Positions 46,160 to 56,119 of a stretch of DNA of 64,000 nucleotides are shown here, piece by piece. Made by a program: the position numbers and the translations under genes. Below the pieces are notes generated by a model. It saw nothing but the letters and a program-made list of their open reading frames with translations. It made no database searches and was not told the origin of the DNA. The stretch's first letter is position 1; the number at the start of each line of letters is the position of its first letter. The DNA comes from an uncultured Prochlorococcus sp. GTDB lineage: Bacteria > Cyanobacteriota > Cyanobacteriia > PCC-6307 > Cyanobiaceae. The DNA lies in the NCBI GenBank assembly GCA_902519235.1, contig CABYJE010000002.1:62001-126000 (forward strand). The letters are read 5' to 3'.

Positions 46160-47383
46160 ATGAATAAGTTTCCAAGAAGTGCTTATGTGCACATTCCTTT
46201 TTGCCACAGAAGGTGTTTTTATTGTGATTTTGCAGTTATTCCACTAGGAAACAAAGTAGAAACTTTAAAAGGTTATGGAAGCAAAACTGTTCAAGAGTAT
46301 TTGCAGTTTTTATATAAAGAAATATTGTCAATTAAGCATAAATCACCTCTATCGACAATTTATATAGGAGGTGGTACACCCTCAATTTTAGACCCTACTC
46401 AAATCAAAGAATTAATTGATCTTTTTAAAGAAAATTATGGAATTGATTATGGTGCTGAAATCACTATGGAGGTTGATCCAGCTAGTTTTACTCAAGATGA
46501 TCTTCTTGGATTCATAAATGCTGGGATAAATAGATTTAGTCTCGGAGTACAAAGTTTTAATAATCAGATACTTCAAAAGGCTGGAAGGCGTCATTTGAAA
46601 GAAGATGCAGAAAAATCTTGTTTATGGTTGAAGAGAGAATATGATTCTGGGTTAATAAAAAGTTGGAGTTTAGATTTAATTCAAAACTTGCCACTTAGTG
46701 GATTTAAAGAATGGCAAGATGACTTAAAAAAAGCCATGACATTTTCACCACCACATCTATCTATTTACGATTTAAATATTGAAAATGGCACTGTTTTTGA
46801 AAAATTATTTAATTTAGGAAAACTAGAAGTTCCAAGTGATGAAGAAGCTTTTAGAAATAGTGAATCAACTCATGTAATTTTAAAGAACTCAGGGTACTCA
46901 AGATATGAAATTTCAAACTATTGTCTTCCGAGGCATCAATCGAGACATAATAGAGTTTATTGGAGTGGTTTAGGCTGGTGGAGTTTTGGTCAAGGTTCTA
47001 CTAGTTCGCCTTGGGGGGAAAAGTTAACTAGACCAAGAGTTAGTAAAGAGTATAAAGAATGGGTAATTAGGCAACATGAACTTAATTTAGATTCATCCCT
47101 AACTGATAAGGATTTTGTTTATAAAGAACTTGATGAGAAAATAATGTTGGGCTTAAGACTTAAAGAGGGTTTAGATATTAAAGAAGTGTTTAAAGAACAA
47201 AACTGGGAAAATAAAAAATTTGAGAGAAACTTTAGTAAGTTGCTTTTTGAATGGAACAGATTTCTTGAAAGTGGACTATTAGTTAGAAGTGGTAATAGAT
47301 TCTTTTTAAGAGATCCTAAAGGGATGGAGCTAAGCAATCAAGTTCTTATTGCCATGTTTAAGTGGTGGGATGAGATTAATTAA
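46160..47383 (+). CDS. hemW: Radical SAM protein of the HemW/HemN family
   Basis: 407 residues. The radical SAM cluster motif is C15-x3-C19-x2-C22 in PFCHRRCFYCDF. YIGGGTPSILDP and EITMEVDPASF follow. No N-terminal extension as in HemN and a C-terminal HemN-type domain with a final winged-helix part fit HemW, which moves or inserts heme rather than oxidising coproporphyrinogen; older annotations call it coproporphyrinogen III oxidase. Overlaps panB by 8 bp tail to tail. Confidence 0.85.
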   Translation: MNKFPRSAYVHIPFCHRRCFYCDFAVIPLGNKVETLKGYGSKTVQEYLQFLYKEILSIKHKSPLSTIYIGGGTPSILDPTQIKELIDLFKENYGIDYGAEITMEVDPASFTQDDLLGFINAGINRFSLGVQSFNNQILQKAGRRHLKEDAEKSCLWLKREYDSGLIKSWSLDLIQNLPLSGFKEWQDDLKKAMTFSPPHLSIYDLNIENGTVFEKLFNLGKLEVPSDEEAFRNSESTHVILKNSGYSRYEISNYCLPRHQSRHNRVYWSGLGWWSFGQGSTSSPWGEKLTRPRVSKEYKEWVIRQHELNLDSSLTDKDFVYKELDEKIMLGLRLKEGLDIKEVFKEQNWENKKFERNFSKLLFEWNRFLESGLLVRSGNRFFLRDPKGMELSNQVLIAMFKWWDEIN

Positions 47384-48149
47384 GTCTTTCAGAATCTACC
47401 CAATCTTTTAATTTATCCTTAAATAAATCCTTCCCTTGAATAATTGGCTGGCAAAATGGTGGTTGATTATCATTTAGGCCTAACAAATCTGCAGTAACTC
47501 TTACTTGTCCATCGCAATAATTACCTGCACCGATGCCTATTGTGGGAATTGTTAAGTTATTTTGTATCTCTTTTGCAAGTAACTCAGGAATATGTTCAAG
47601 AACTATTGAAAAACACCCTATTTTTTCAAGAATAGAAGCCTCACTCTTTATTTTTTCTTGGCTTTCTAAGCTTTCTCCTTGCTTTTTTAAGCCTAAATTT
47701 AAGTAGCTTTGTGGTGTTAGACCTATATGACCCATAACAGGGATTCCCATTCTTATTAGTCTAGAAATTACTTTTTGTATTTCCGGTTCAGCACCCTCTA
47801 CTTTTACAGCTTTTGCATAAGTGCTTTGAATGATTTTCCCAGCATACTCCACAGCTTTATCCTCTCCACATTGGTAAGTCAGAAAAGGCATATCGGAAAC
47901 TACCAAAGGTTGTTCTTCAATTTTCTTTTTAAATCCTCTTGAAACAGCATTAGTATGATAAATTATGTTTTCTAAAGTTAATGGCAATGTCGATTTGTAT
48001 CCTAAGCAGACCATTGCTAAGGAATCTCCTACGAGTACGAGATCAACATTGGCTTGTTCTGCAATAGATCCCGATATGGAGTCCCATGCAGTTAATGCAA
48101 TTATTTTTTGAGATTTTTCTTTATATTTAATAAGGTCTGAAGGTAACAT
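47376..48149 (-). CDS. panB: Ketopantoate hydroxymethyltransferase
   Basis: 257 residues from the ATG at 48149. The frame can extend nine codons upstream to 48176, but the alignment to known PanB fits the inner start. First committed step of pantothenate/CoA synthesis. KIIALTAWDSISGSIAEQANVDLVLVGDSLAMVCLGY holds metal ligands; GHIGLTPQSYLNLGL and GIGAGNYCDGQVRV follow. Confidence 0.94.
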   Translation of the reverse strand: MLPSDLIKYKEKSQKIIALTAWDSISGSIAEQANVDLVLVGDSLAMVCLGYKSTLPLTLENIIYHTNAVSRGFKKKIEEQPLVVSDMPFLTYQCGEDKAVEYAGKIIQSTYAKAVKVEGAEPEIQKVISRLIRMGIPVMGHIGLTPQSYLNLGLKKQGESLESQEKIKSEASILEKIGCFSIVLEHIPELLAKEIQNNLTIPTIGIGAGNYCDGQVRVTADLLGLNDNQPPFCQPIIQGKDLFKDKLKDWVDSERLN

Positions 48150-48194
48150 AATTATTTCAGTATCTTTTTTAATCAAGAATTGCTAATATGTTTT

Positions 48195-48290
48195 TGACTC
48201 GGCCTTTCGCGGTTTTAACGCCTAAACCTGGTCAGGACCGGAAGGTAGCAGCCACAAGGGATGCTTGAGGCAGGCGAGATAACCGAGTCA
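48195..48290 (+). ncRNA. ffs: Signal recognition particle RNA (4.5S, small bacterial type)
   Basis: About 96 nt. The conserved apical domain GGTCAGGACCGGAAGGTAGCAGCC (asymmetric and symmetric internal loops) is intact, and the flanks TGACTCGG and CCGAGTCA close the hairpin. It pairs with Ffh in co-translational targeting. It lies between panB and ftsZ, on the opposite strand to both. Confidence 0.95.
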
Positions 48291-48304
48291 CTTTATTTTA
48301 CCTT

Positions 48305-49420
48305 TTAATCTATATCTTTTTTATTTTGCCTTAATCTTAAAAACTCAGGAATATTAGCGCCTGATTCTTTGTTCTCAGAAAAATTATATAAGGTTTGATT
48401 TGATAATCTGTTTTTAATTCTTTGTTGGTTTAAAGGTTGATTTGTTTCAAAACCTGTGGCAATTACAGTGACTTGTATCTCACCTTCCATGGCTTCGTTA
48501 ACCGCTTGACCAACGATTATATTTGCATCCTTATCTACGACATTGCTAATAACTTCACCAACAGCAGTCACATCGTCAAGGGTCATATCTATTCCTCCAG
48601 TTATATTTACAAGACAACCTTTCGCTCCATCAATTCTTCCTGCTTCTAGTAACGGACTATTAATCGCAGCTTGAGCAGCCTCCATAGCTCTAGATCGACC
48701 AGATCCAATCCCCATGCCAAGAAGTGCGGTACCAGCTTCTGTCATGACTGATCTAACATCAGCAAAATCAAGATTAACTTCGCCAGGGCGTGTAATTACT
48801 TCACTTATACCTTGAACTCCCATCCTTAAAACATCATCAGCATTCCTGAAAGCTTCTTGAATAGAAGCTCCTGCAGAAACTTCCTTTAAACGATCATTTG
48901 GTATAACAATAAGAGTATCAACATTTTCTGCTAATCTCGCAATTCCTTCTTCGGCTTGACGCATTCTCCTTTTACCTTCGAAAGAAAAGGGTTTAGTAAC
49001 TATGCCAATAGTTAATGCACCGCTTTGCTTTGCTATTTCAGCAACAACCGGAGCTGCACCTGTGCCAGTACCTCCACCCATTCCTGCAGCTATAAATACT
49101 AAGTCGGATCCTTCTAGTGATTGTTGAAGCTCCTCTCTAGATTCTTCTGCAGCCTTTTGACCAATACTTGGATTACCTCCCGCTCCAAGCCCTCTTGTTA
49201 AGTTCTGACCTAATTGCACTCTACGCTCTGCTGAAGATTGTAATAGTGCTTGTGCATCAGTATTGAGAACTCGAAATGATACACCTTCAAGATCACTATC
49301 AATCATTCTGTTAATAGCATTACTTCCACCACCACCAACGCCAATAACTTCTATTTTGGCGTTTTGGCTTGGAAGAATTTCTCTCGATTGATCAAAGTTT
49401 GGATTGTTACCGAAGCTCAT
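48305..49420 (-). CDS. ftsZ: Cell division GTPase FtsZ
   Basis: 371 residues. The tubulin fold starts [18 protein letters not shown], with the signature [18 protein letters not shown] for GTP. The N-terminal tail is short. The C-terminal conserved peptide IPEFLRLR is at about 356-363, which binds division partners (in cyanobacteria SepF, ZipN). The long ~180 bp upstream gap includes its promoter region. Confidence 0.97.
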   Translation of the reverse strand: MSFGNNPNFDQSREILPSQNAKIEVIGVGGGGSNAINRMIDSDLEGVSFRVLNTDAQALLQSSAERRVQLGQNLTRGLGAGGNPSIGQKAAEESREELQQSLEGSDLVFIAAGMGGGTGTGAAPVVAEIAKQSGALTIGIVTKPFSFEGKRRMRQAEEGIARLAENVDTLIVIPNDRLKEVSAGASIQEAFRNADDVLRMGVQGISEVITRPGEVNLDFADVRSVMTEAGTALLGMGIGSGRSRAMEAAQAAINSPLLEAGRIDGAKGCLVNITGGIDMTLDDVTAVGEVISNVVDKDANIIVGQAVNEAMEGEIQVTVIATGFETNQPLNQQRIKNRLSNQTLYNFSENKESGANIPEFLRLRQNKKDID

Positions 49421-49600
49421 CTCTTAATTAGGATCTAATAACTAGTATTGGGTGCATTATGAACTTACTGAGCTCATATGTAGGAATTTGTTGAGGAAAA
49501 ACTTAAAAATATTTACTTATTAAATATTTTGTTTTTTATGCTGAACCCACATCAACACTACAATAATAAAAAAAATTTATTCAAAATCTTTTTTCAAATA

Positions 49601-50326
49601 TTAGGGTTTGAACACTTTTATTTTTGGTTTATTTGGATTAGTAAGATCAATATTATCTATTTTTTTTGAAAAGTTATTTTTCTTAAGTTCATTTTTTAGG
49701 TTGTTGATTATTTGTAATTGATAGTTAATTAAATTTGGTTTAAATCCTAAGAATATTGTTTTTAAATCTCTTTCCTCAACGGTTAGAAAGCCATTTGGTG
49801 AGAAATTTATTTTAAGTATCTCAAATTCATATTTCTCTTGAGCAATAAAAATTTCAGATAATGTTTTTTTAAATTTTGCTTTCCATCCAAAGACTTTAAT
49901 GGATATGTTGTTCAAATTTTTTTCGTCAACATTTTGTTTATCAATAAAAATCCCATCTCTATCAATAAAGCCTAATATTTTTTCATTATTTAATATTCTC
50001 TCACCGTACGCTATTGGAGTTCTTGTTTTAATTTGAACCTCCAAACCAAAAGGAAATATTTGTCTACTGACGGAAACATTCTTGAGAGATAAATTTTGTT
50101 TTAACTCTTTTTCTAAAAAATTAGTTTTGATAAAAATTAACCGAGTCGGAAATTTTAAAGATGAATTTTTTACCACATCATTCTTAGAGAATAATTCGCT
50201 ACCAGAAATTCTAATGTCATCTATATCAACCTTTTTAAGGGTTTTTATGCTTATAAAGCTTGTTAAAAATAAAAATGAAATTAGAAAAAAAAAGCTTCTA
50301 TTTTTAATTTTTTTCTGGTTTTTCAC
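49601..50326 (-). CDS. ftsQ: FtsQ-like POTRA cell division protein
   Basis: 241 residues. A single membrane helix (about 11-27) is followed by a POTRA-like part (VDIDDIRISGSELFSKNDVVKNSSL) and an FtsQ beta-domain-like region (RTPIAYGERILNNEKILGFIDRDGIFID). The sequence is divergent and lysine-rich, as in other picocyanobacteria. It lies between ddl-side gene 50323-50733 (4 bp ATGA overlap) and ftsZ in the usual division cluster, although no ftsA is present, which is normal in cyanobacteria. Confidence 0.8.
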   Translation of the reverse strand: MKNQKKIKNRSFFFLISFLFLTSFISIKTLKKVDIDDIRISGSELFSKNDVVKNSSLKFPTRLIFIKTNFLEKELKQNLSLKNVSVSRQIFPFGLEVQIKTRTPIAYGERILNNEKILGFIDRDGIFIDKQNVDEKNLNNISIKVFGWKAKFKKTLSEIFIAQEKYEFEILKINFSPNGFLTVEERDLKTIFLGFKPNLINYQLQIINNLKNELKKNNFSKKIDNIDLTNPNKPKIKVFKP

Positions 50327-50733
50327 AAATCACATCGAGCTTTTTCCATTAGTTGTTCCATCCATTCTCTTGCCTGCTCTGCATCTGAAAATGGTACATC
50401 CATCTCTTTCCCATCACCCACTAATCTTAACCTGCACTTACCTTGGGATTCACTTGTTAGAGGAGCTTCTCCGGAAGTTAGTGCCATTAATTCAACTAAT
50501 TCTAGTTTCTTGATTATAAAACTATCCTTATCTTCAAATTTACCAGCTTCAAATGCGCTCCATCTCAATTCTCCATCTTTTAAAGACGCCGCACCTGAAC
50601 TGTCTAATTTACAAAGTTCAGAACCACTCGCCCAGCTGATAAAAAGATTTTGCCTTCTTCTTTCTAACCATCCAAGAGCAGTTAATAAAACGAAGATTAA
50701 AAGTAATGGTAACCAAAGAAGTCCATGCAACAT
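50323..50733 (-). CDS. Small membrane-anchored hypothetical protein upstream of ftsQ
   Basis: 136 residues. An N-terminal helix (about 2-24: LHGLLWLPLLLIFVLLTALGW) precedes a soluble domain rich in Ala, Glu and Leu, with strand-like SWASGSELCKLDSSGAASLKDGELRWSAFEAG and a C-terminal SDAEQAREWMEQLMEKARC helix. Codon and amino-acid use is distinctly less AT-driven than its neighbours. Its end overlaps ftsQ by 4 bp and ddl lies 10 bp upstream, so it belongs to the ddl-ftsQ group. Function unknown. Confidence 0.75.
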   Translation of the reverse strand: MLHGLLWLPLLLIFVLLTALGWLERRRQNLFISWASGSELCKLDSSGAASLKDGELRWSAFEAGKFEDKDSFIIKKLELVELMALTSGEAPLTSESQGKCRLRLVGDGKEMDVPFSDAEQAREWMEQLMEKARCDL

Positions 50734-50743
50734 CTGATTTGAA

Positions 50744-51811
50744 TTATGAATCTTGAGATATTTCTACCAGTTTAGCCACAAGTTGTTCAATATTTAAACC
50801 AGAGGCTTTCCATAGCATTGGAAACATACTTTTTTTTGTAAAACCAGGTATTGTATTTATTTCATTTAAGAAAACTTTATTTGATGATTTTTCTAAAAAG
50901 AAATCAACTCTGGCAAAACCAAAAATATTTAATGCTTTACAACTTTCTATAGATATTTCTTTAATTTGTTGGGTAATTTTTGAATCTACTCTAGCTGGGA
51001 TGGTTATTTTATTAGCTAAGTTATATTTTGTATCGTAATCATACCAATCAGTTTCGTAACTTACCTCTCCAATCTCAGAGGTTAAGAGTTCTGAATTTCC
51101 AATTATTGCACATTCAATCTCTCTTACCTCTAAACCTTCCTCTACTAGAATTCTTTGGTCTATTTCCCAAGCATTTTCTAATGCTTGGGAAAGTTTTGAT
51201 TGATCATTAACTTTTGAAATGCCTAGGGATGAGCCGGAGTTGGAGGGTTTAACAAAAATAGGAAAATTTAATTTTCTTATTATCTGACTAATAAACCTAT
51301 TTTTTACTTCTTTATTATTTAGATCTTCGTTTTGAAAAACTAAATAATTTACTTGTGGAAGTTTAAGATTTGAAAAAATTGTTTTCATCAATATTTTATC
51401 CATTCCAATTGCAGAGCCTATAATTCCACATCCTACTAAAGGTTTCTTTGTAAATCTCAGTAAACCATGAATTGACCCATCTTCTCCATTAAATCCATGT
51501 AAAAGAGGAAACCAAACATCAACATTTTGAAATTCAATTCCGTCTAGGAAGTTTATTTTTTCTTGAATAAAAACTGCTTGTTTTTTTATATTCTCATTTT
51601 CAATTTCACCAATTAGAATTTTTTCTGAACTATTACTATCAAGCCAATCTCCAGATTTGTTTATGTAAAAGGCTTTCACTGTAAAGCGTGATTTGTTTAT
51701 TTCTGAATTGAATGCTTGAAAAACTGTTTTTGCAGAGGATATTGATACTTCATGTTCATTGGATTCTCCACCAAATATTAACCCAATACATTTTTTCTTG
51801 CCCCCGATCAT
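50744..51811 (-). CDS. ddl: D-alanine-D-alanine ligase
   Basis: 355 residues. Makes D-Ala-D-Ala for peptidoglycan. Starts with CIGLIFGGESNEHEVSISSAKTVF, followed by ATP-grasp parts: LLHGFNGEDGSIHG, FPIFVKPSNSGSSLGISKV, EVSYETDWYDYDTKY and FLNEINTIPGFTKKSMFP. Same-strand group with miaB upstream (12 bp) and the hypothetical 50323-50733 downstream. Confidence 0.95.
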   Translation of the reverse strand: MIGGKKKCIGLIFGGESNEHEVSISSAKTVFQAFNSEINKSRFTVKAFYINKSGDWLDSNSSEKILIGEIENENIKKQAVFIQEKINFLDGIEFQNVDVWFPLLHGFNGEDGSIHGLLRFTKKPLVGCGIIGSAIGMDKILMKTIFSNLKLPQVNYLVFQNEDLNNKEVKNRFISQIIRKLNFPIFVKPSNSGSSLGISKVNDQSKLSQALENAWEIDQRILVEEGLEVREIECAIIGNSELLTSEIGEVSYETDWYDYDTKYNLANKITIPARVDSKITQQIKEISIESCKALNIFGFARVDFFLEKSSNKVFLNEINTIPGFTKKSMFPMLWKASGLNIEQLVAKLVEISQDS

Positions 51812-51823
51812 TTAGAAAAAAAA

Positions 51824-53218
51824 TTATAAATAAAGTTCTCCTGTTAGAGAAAAAGGTCTTGCTTCATTAATTCTGACATTAATCTCATCTCCCAATGAAA
51901 AATTAAAGTTAATATTTTTAGGAATCTCTACGAAAGTTAATCTATTTGTTCTAGTTCTACCCATAATTTGGGAGGAATTTTTTGGATTTGAACCTTCAAT
52001 TAAAACGCTTTCGATATTATTGATATACCTTTGATTTCTACTTCTGGCAGTTTTCTCGACCAAATCATTAATTTCCTGCAATCTAGCTTTTTTCACCTCT
52101 TCCGAAAGTTGATTCGCCCAAATTGCTGCAGGCGTGTTTGGCCTTGGAGAGTATGCTGCTGTATTCACCTGATCAAAGCCAATTTCTGATATTAGCTTTA
52201 ATGTATCTTGATATTGTTGTTCGGTTTCTCCTGGGAAAGCAACTATCGCGTCAGCTGTGATTGATGCATCTGGCATTAGTGATCTAATATTCTCGATAAT
52301 ATTTTTATACTTTTTGATAGTGTATCCTCTGGACATTTGCTTTAAAATTTCATCATTTCCACTTTGGAAGGGAATATGGAAATGTTCACAGACTTTATCA
52401 AGTTCATAACAAGCTTGAATCAACCTTTTTGAAAAATATCTTGGATGACTAGTAGCAAATCTTATTCTGCGAATTCCTTTAACATCATGAATATAATACA
52501 AAAGATCAGTTAGAGTATTCTCTTTTCTCCCCTCTTTTGTGGTTCCTGGAAGGTCTCTACCATAAGCATCAATGTTCTGACCCAAAAGAGTAATTTCTTT
52601 AAAATTATCATCAGCCAATTTTTGGATCTCACTTTTTATCGCATTTGGATATCTTGATTGCTCTTTCCCTCTTACAGAGGGGACTACACAATATGAACAT
52701 CTTTCATTACATCCATAAATAATATTAACCCAGCCGCAAATGGAGCTTTCTCTTCTAGCACTTGTTATATCTTCAGAAATGAAGGTTTCTTCTGTTGCAG
52801 AAACTTGATTTCCTGAATCAACTTTCCCCAGAAGATTCTCAAGATTATTTACGTGTTGAGGCCCCATAACCAGATCAAGTTCTGGGACTCTTCTCAGTAA
52901 GGACTCTCCCTCTTGCTGAGCAAGACAACCTGCAACAACAAGTTTTAAGCTTGGTGTCTTGTGCTTTCTTTTTGCTTGTCTTCCTAGAAAGCTATAAACT
53001 TTTTGCTCTGCATTATCTCTAATAGTACATGTATTGTACAAGACCAAATCGGCATTTAATTCATCATCTGCTCTGGTGTATCCCATTTTCTCTAATGTCC
53101 CAGCCATTCTCTCAGAATCAGCCTTGTTCATTTGGCATCCAAATGTGGTTATCCAATAACTGCTAGTAGTTGAATTCTTTTGAATTTTTTTTTCGTCTGG
53201 TTTTGTTTTTGTTAGCAC
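51824..53218 (-). CDS. miaB: tRNA-2-methylthio-N6-dimethylallyladenosine synthase
   Basis: 464 residues. Adds methylthio to i6A37. An N-terminal MTTase domain begins [17 protein letters not shown] with three Cys for a second FeS cluster, the radical SAM motif is [17 protein letters not shown] (CxxxCxxC), and a C-terminal TRAM domain begins near residue 395. Upstream of ddl on the same strand by 12 bp. The first 20 residues are a variable extension. Confidence 0.96.
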   Translation of the reverse strand: MLTKTKPDEKKIQKNSTTSSYWITTFGCQMNKADSERMAGTLEKMGYTRADDELNADLVLYNTCTIRDNAEQKVYSFLGRQAKRKHKTPSLKLVVAGCLAQQEGESLLRRVPELDLVMGPQHVNNLENLLGKVDSGNQVSATEETFISEDITSARRESSICGWVNIIYGCNERCSYCVVPSVRGKEQSRYPNAIKSEIQKLADDNFKEITLLGQNIDAYGRDLPGTTKEGRKENTLTDLLYYIHDVKGIRRIRFATSHPRYFSKRLIQACYELDKVCEHFHIPFQSGNDEILKQMSRGYTIKKYKNIIENIRSLMPDASITADAIVAFPGETEQQYQDTLKLISEIGFDQVNTAAYSPRPNTPAAIWANQLSEEVKKARLQEINDLVEKTARSRNQRYINNIESVLIEGSNPKNSSQIMGRTRTNRLTFVEIPKNINFNFSLGDEINVRINEARPFSLTGELYL

Positions 53219-53290
53219 TTTGCTATAACTTTTTTATGATTCTTTAATTCAAAATTACAAGTTAAATAATTTTGCTGCAATTTTTTTAAG

Positions 53291-53364
53291 GGCGAGCGAG
53301 GGGATTCGAACCCCCGAATAGCGGCGCCACAAGCCGCTGCCTTAACCACTTGGCGACGCCCGCC
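53291..53364 (-). tRNA. tRNA-His (GTG)
   Basis: 74 nt including the extra 5' G-1 paired to discriminator C73, the tRNA-His hallmark. Acceptor GCGGGCG/CGCTCGC, anticodon loop TTGTGGC giving GTG, T-arm GGGGG-TTCGAAT-CCCCT. CCA not encoded. Confidence 0.95.
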
Positions 53365-53493
53365 TCACATTTATAAATTTAACAACTCAAGGGTAATTTT
53401 TCATAATTATTTTTATCTTTTAGCGAAATTTGAATTATTTTCTAATTCAGTAAAGTTTTCTTATGATTTAAAATAAAAGAAAATTTAAAAAAT

Positions 53494-54729
53494 TTGAGTA
53501 ATTCCGGCACAGCTGAGGTTCTCATTCCCAGAAGCCTTTGTTTAATTGAAGATATAGATAACCTCATTATCGATGTAGAGGATTTATGTTCAATTTCTAT
53601 TAGTTGGGAGGATGGATTTGTTTCTGAGTTAAAGCCTTTAAAAAATAAAATTACAAAACCAAAAAATATTTTATTCCCAAGATTTGTTGAAACCCATTCG
53701 CATTTTGATAAATCTTTTACATGGGCAGACTTTCCTAATCTGGAATCAAACTATGGAGGAGCATTATCAGTAAATCTTGAAGAACATAAAACTAGAACTA
53801 CAGATAAGGTTCTTGAAAGAGTTGAAAAATCATTAAAACTTGCTCTAAGAAATGGATATCGAGCTATTAGAAGTCATATCGATACATACAAAGGTCAATC
53901 TATTGATATTTGGATTGAACTTTTTAAATTACAAAAAAAATTTTCATCTGAGTTGACTCTACAATACGTTGCTCTAGCTCCAGTTGAATTCTGGGATACT
54001 TCTAATGGAGAAGATTTAGCAAAAATATTTTCCTCTAATGGAGGTATTTTAGGAGGTGTTATTGTTCCTCCTTTCAATAAAAAAAATACAAGCAAATATC
54101 TAGCAAAGATGCTTCTTCTTGCTAGTAAATATAAATTAGAAATTGATTTGCATATAGATGAATCAATTATTGAACCTGGAGCGGGAATAAAAGTTTTATT
54201 AGAAACAATCGAAAATTTAAAAATTAATAGTATTCCGATCACTTGTAGTCATTTGAGTAGTCTTATTTCTCTAAGTAATAGAGAGATTTTAAATTTAGGA
54301 GAAAAAATGGCTGAGAAAAATATTAAGGTTATTGCTTTACCCCTAACAAATTTTTGGCTGCTCAATCGAAGTAATAATACTACTTCATTAAAAAGACCAG
54401 TTGCACCAATAAAGCAATTACAAAAATCACATGTGGATGTATCTCTTGGTAGTGATAATGTTCAAGACCCTTGGTACCCATTTGGTAATTTTGATCCTTT
54501 TTATATGTTGTCTTGCTCGATGCCTATGCTTCAACTAAATCCCTGGGAGAGAATGACTCTATCTTCTATTTTTTTAGCTCCAAGCAGATTATTAAATTTA
54601 AAATGGGATGGTCTAATTAAAAAAGGTTGTCCTGCTGATTTTGTGATTTTAGATGCACAAAGATGGGCAGATGTTTTTTCGAGCAATTTAAAGAGAAAAG
54701 TATTTATAAACGGCAATTTATATTGCTAA
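53494..54729 (+). CDS. CodA-like amidohydrolase (cytosine deaminase family)
   Basis: 411 residues from a TTG. Amidohydrolase superfamily: metal motif FVETHSHFDKSFTW (H-x-H), RSHIDT, DLHIDES and ITCSHLSSL (further His ligands), and SLGSDNVQDPWYPFGNFDP (catalytic Asp), the layout of CodA and AtzC-like enzymes. The C-terminus has KKGCPADFVILDA, the usual return of the small beta domain. The motif order matches cytosine deaminase best, but the true substrate is unclear; closest guess a pyrimidine or triazine-like ring amide. Followed by the FAD oxidase after 37 bp. Confidence 0.75.
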   Translation: MSNSGTAEVLIPRSLCLIEDIDNLIIDVEDLCSISISWEDGFVSELKPLKNKITKPKNILFPRFVETHSHFDKSFTWADFPNLESNYGGALSVNLEEHKTRTTDKVLERVEKSLKLALRNGYRAIRSHIDTYKGQSIDIWIELFKLQKKFSSELTLQYVALAPVEFWDTSNGEDLAKIFSSNGGILGGVIVPPFNKKNTSKYLAKMLLLASKYKLEIDLHIDESIIEPGAGIKVLLETIENLKINSIPITCSHLSSLISLSNREILNLGEKMAEKNIKVIALPLTNFWLLNRSNNTTSLKRPVAPIKQLQKSHVDVSLGSDNVQDPWYPFGNFDPFYMLSCSMPMLQLNPWERMTLSSIFLAPSRLLNLKWDGLIKKGCPADFVILDAQRWADVFSSNLKRKVFINGNLYC

Positions 54730-54766
54730 TTGGCTAATTTATATACAAAGCAAAAAATTTTTATTA

Positions 54767-56119
54767 ATGATATCAAAACTTAAATTTATAGACAAATTTA
54801 GAGAAGTCAAAAACTTAGAGATTATTGAAAATAAATCCGATGTAAAAAGACTTTCAAAAGATTTTTATAACTACTCTCCAATCCTTACTGAAAAATTAGA
54901 CGAATGTATTGCTGATTTGGTGGTAAGACCTAGTGATCACAAAGCCGTAAAGGAAGTAGCAGAAATTTGTTGGGAATTATCTATCCCGCTGACTTTAAGG
55001 GGTTCAGGTACAGGTAATTATGGACAAGCTGTCCCATTATTTAAAGGAGTTGTAATGCAGATGAGTCACTTTAATAAGTTAGAAGAATTTGATCCAGATA
55101 CAGGCTTTGTAAAAGTACAGTCTGGCTGTGTTATGGGAGATTTGAATAAACAATTAGAGAAATATGGTAGAGAATTGAGGTTGCTTCCAAGTACTTGGAA
55201 GACTGCAACTATTGGAGGTTTTATTGCAGGTGGATCAGGAGGTATTGGTTCCATTAGATGGGGATTTTTAAGAGATCCAGGAAATCTTATTGGTTTAGAG
55301 GCAGTAACGATGAATGAAAAACCTTCATTATTAAAATTTGATGCTGAAGAATCTGAACCTCTTAATCATGCTTATGGGACTAATGGAATAATCACTTCTT
55401 TATTACTTGCTACTGATATCAAACGTAAGTGGTACTCATTAGTTATCGACTGTATTGAATTTGAAAAAACAATAGAAATATTAAAAACTCTTACTAGCGC
55501 AGCAATTGATCTGAAATTAGGAGCAATTCTTGAAGAAGAAATTGTAGATCAAATGCCAAAATGGTTTAAAGGTAAATCTAGAAGTCACAAGATATTAATA
55601 CAATCTACTCTTGGAGGAATAAAAACCATCGATCTAATTTGTAAAAAATTTAAAGTTGAATCTACCCTACTTGGGGAAGAAGAAAAGCTCGTGAATGGAA
55701 TTTCTGAAGTCGTATGGAATCATACAACTCTTCATATGAGGTCTAGGGATAAAAATTGGACGTATTTACAGATGCTTTTGCCACTTAATAATGAACTAGA
55801 ATTAATTAATTTTTTGAGAAAAAAATGGGGTAAAAAAGTTCTTTGGCATTTAGAGGCAGTTTCTCAACAAGGATCACCGCGATTAGCGGCTTTGCCTGTA
55901 TTAAAGTGGAATGGGGCAGAAGAATTAAAAGAAATAATGGAAGATTGCAAGAAACTTGGTGCGTTTATTTTTAATCCTCATGTTTTAACAGTTGAAGGAG
56001 GAGGTCTCGGAGTGGTGGATGCAGATCAAGTAAAAGCGAAATTAAGATTTGATCCTAAAGGGCTATTAAATCCAGGAAAATTGGAAGGTTGGGAAGTAAA
56101 AGAACAATTTAAAATTTAA
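54767..56119 (+). CDS. FAD-linked oxidase (PCMH/GlcD-like)
   Basis: 450 residues. An FAD-binding PCMH-type domain: VVRPSDHKAVKEVAEICWELSIPLTLRGSGTGNYGQAVP (N-terminal half), and GGFIAGGSGGIGSIRWGFLRDPGNLIGLEAVT; the GSGTGNYGQ pyrophosphate loop is clear. The C-terminal part (about 240-450) is GlcD-like, ending in GLLNPGKLEGW, a common end of this family. Substrate unknown; the family oxidises hydroxyacids, sugars or aldehydes. It is 37 bp after the amidohydrolase and convergent with folC (4 bp overlap). Confidence 0.8.
   Translation: MISKLKFIDKFREVKNLEIIENKSDVKRLSKDFYNYSPILTEKLDECIADLVVRPSDHKAVKEVAEICWELSIPLTLRGSGTGNYGQAVPLFKGVVMQMSHFNKLEEFDPDTGFVKVQSGCVMGDLNKQLEKYGRELRLLPSTWKTATIGGFIAGGSGGIGSIRWGFLRDPGNLIGLEAVTMNEKPSLLKFDAEESEPLNHAYGTNGIITSLLLATDIKRKWYSLVIDCIEFEKTIEILKTLTSAAIDLKLGAILEEEIVDQMPKWFKGKSRSHKILIQSTLGGIKTIDLICKKFKVESTLLGEEEKLVNGISEVVWNHTTLHMRSRDKNWTYLQMLLPLNNELELINFLRKKWGKKVLWHLEAVSQQGSPRLAALPVLKWNGAEELKEIMEDCKKLGAFIFNPHVLTVEGGGLGVVDADQVKAKLRFDPKGLLNPGKLEGWEVKEQFKI

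Noticed and set aside
50082..50513. 143-residue plus-strand ORF opposite ftsQ
   Set aside because: Shadow of the ftsQ and 50323-50733 genes on the other strand.
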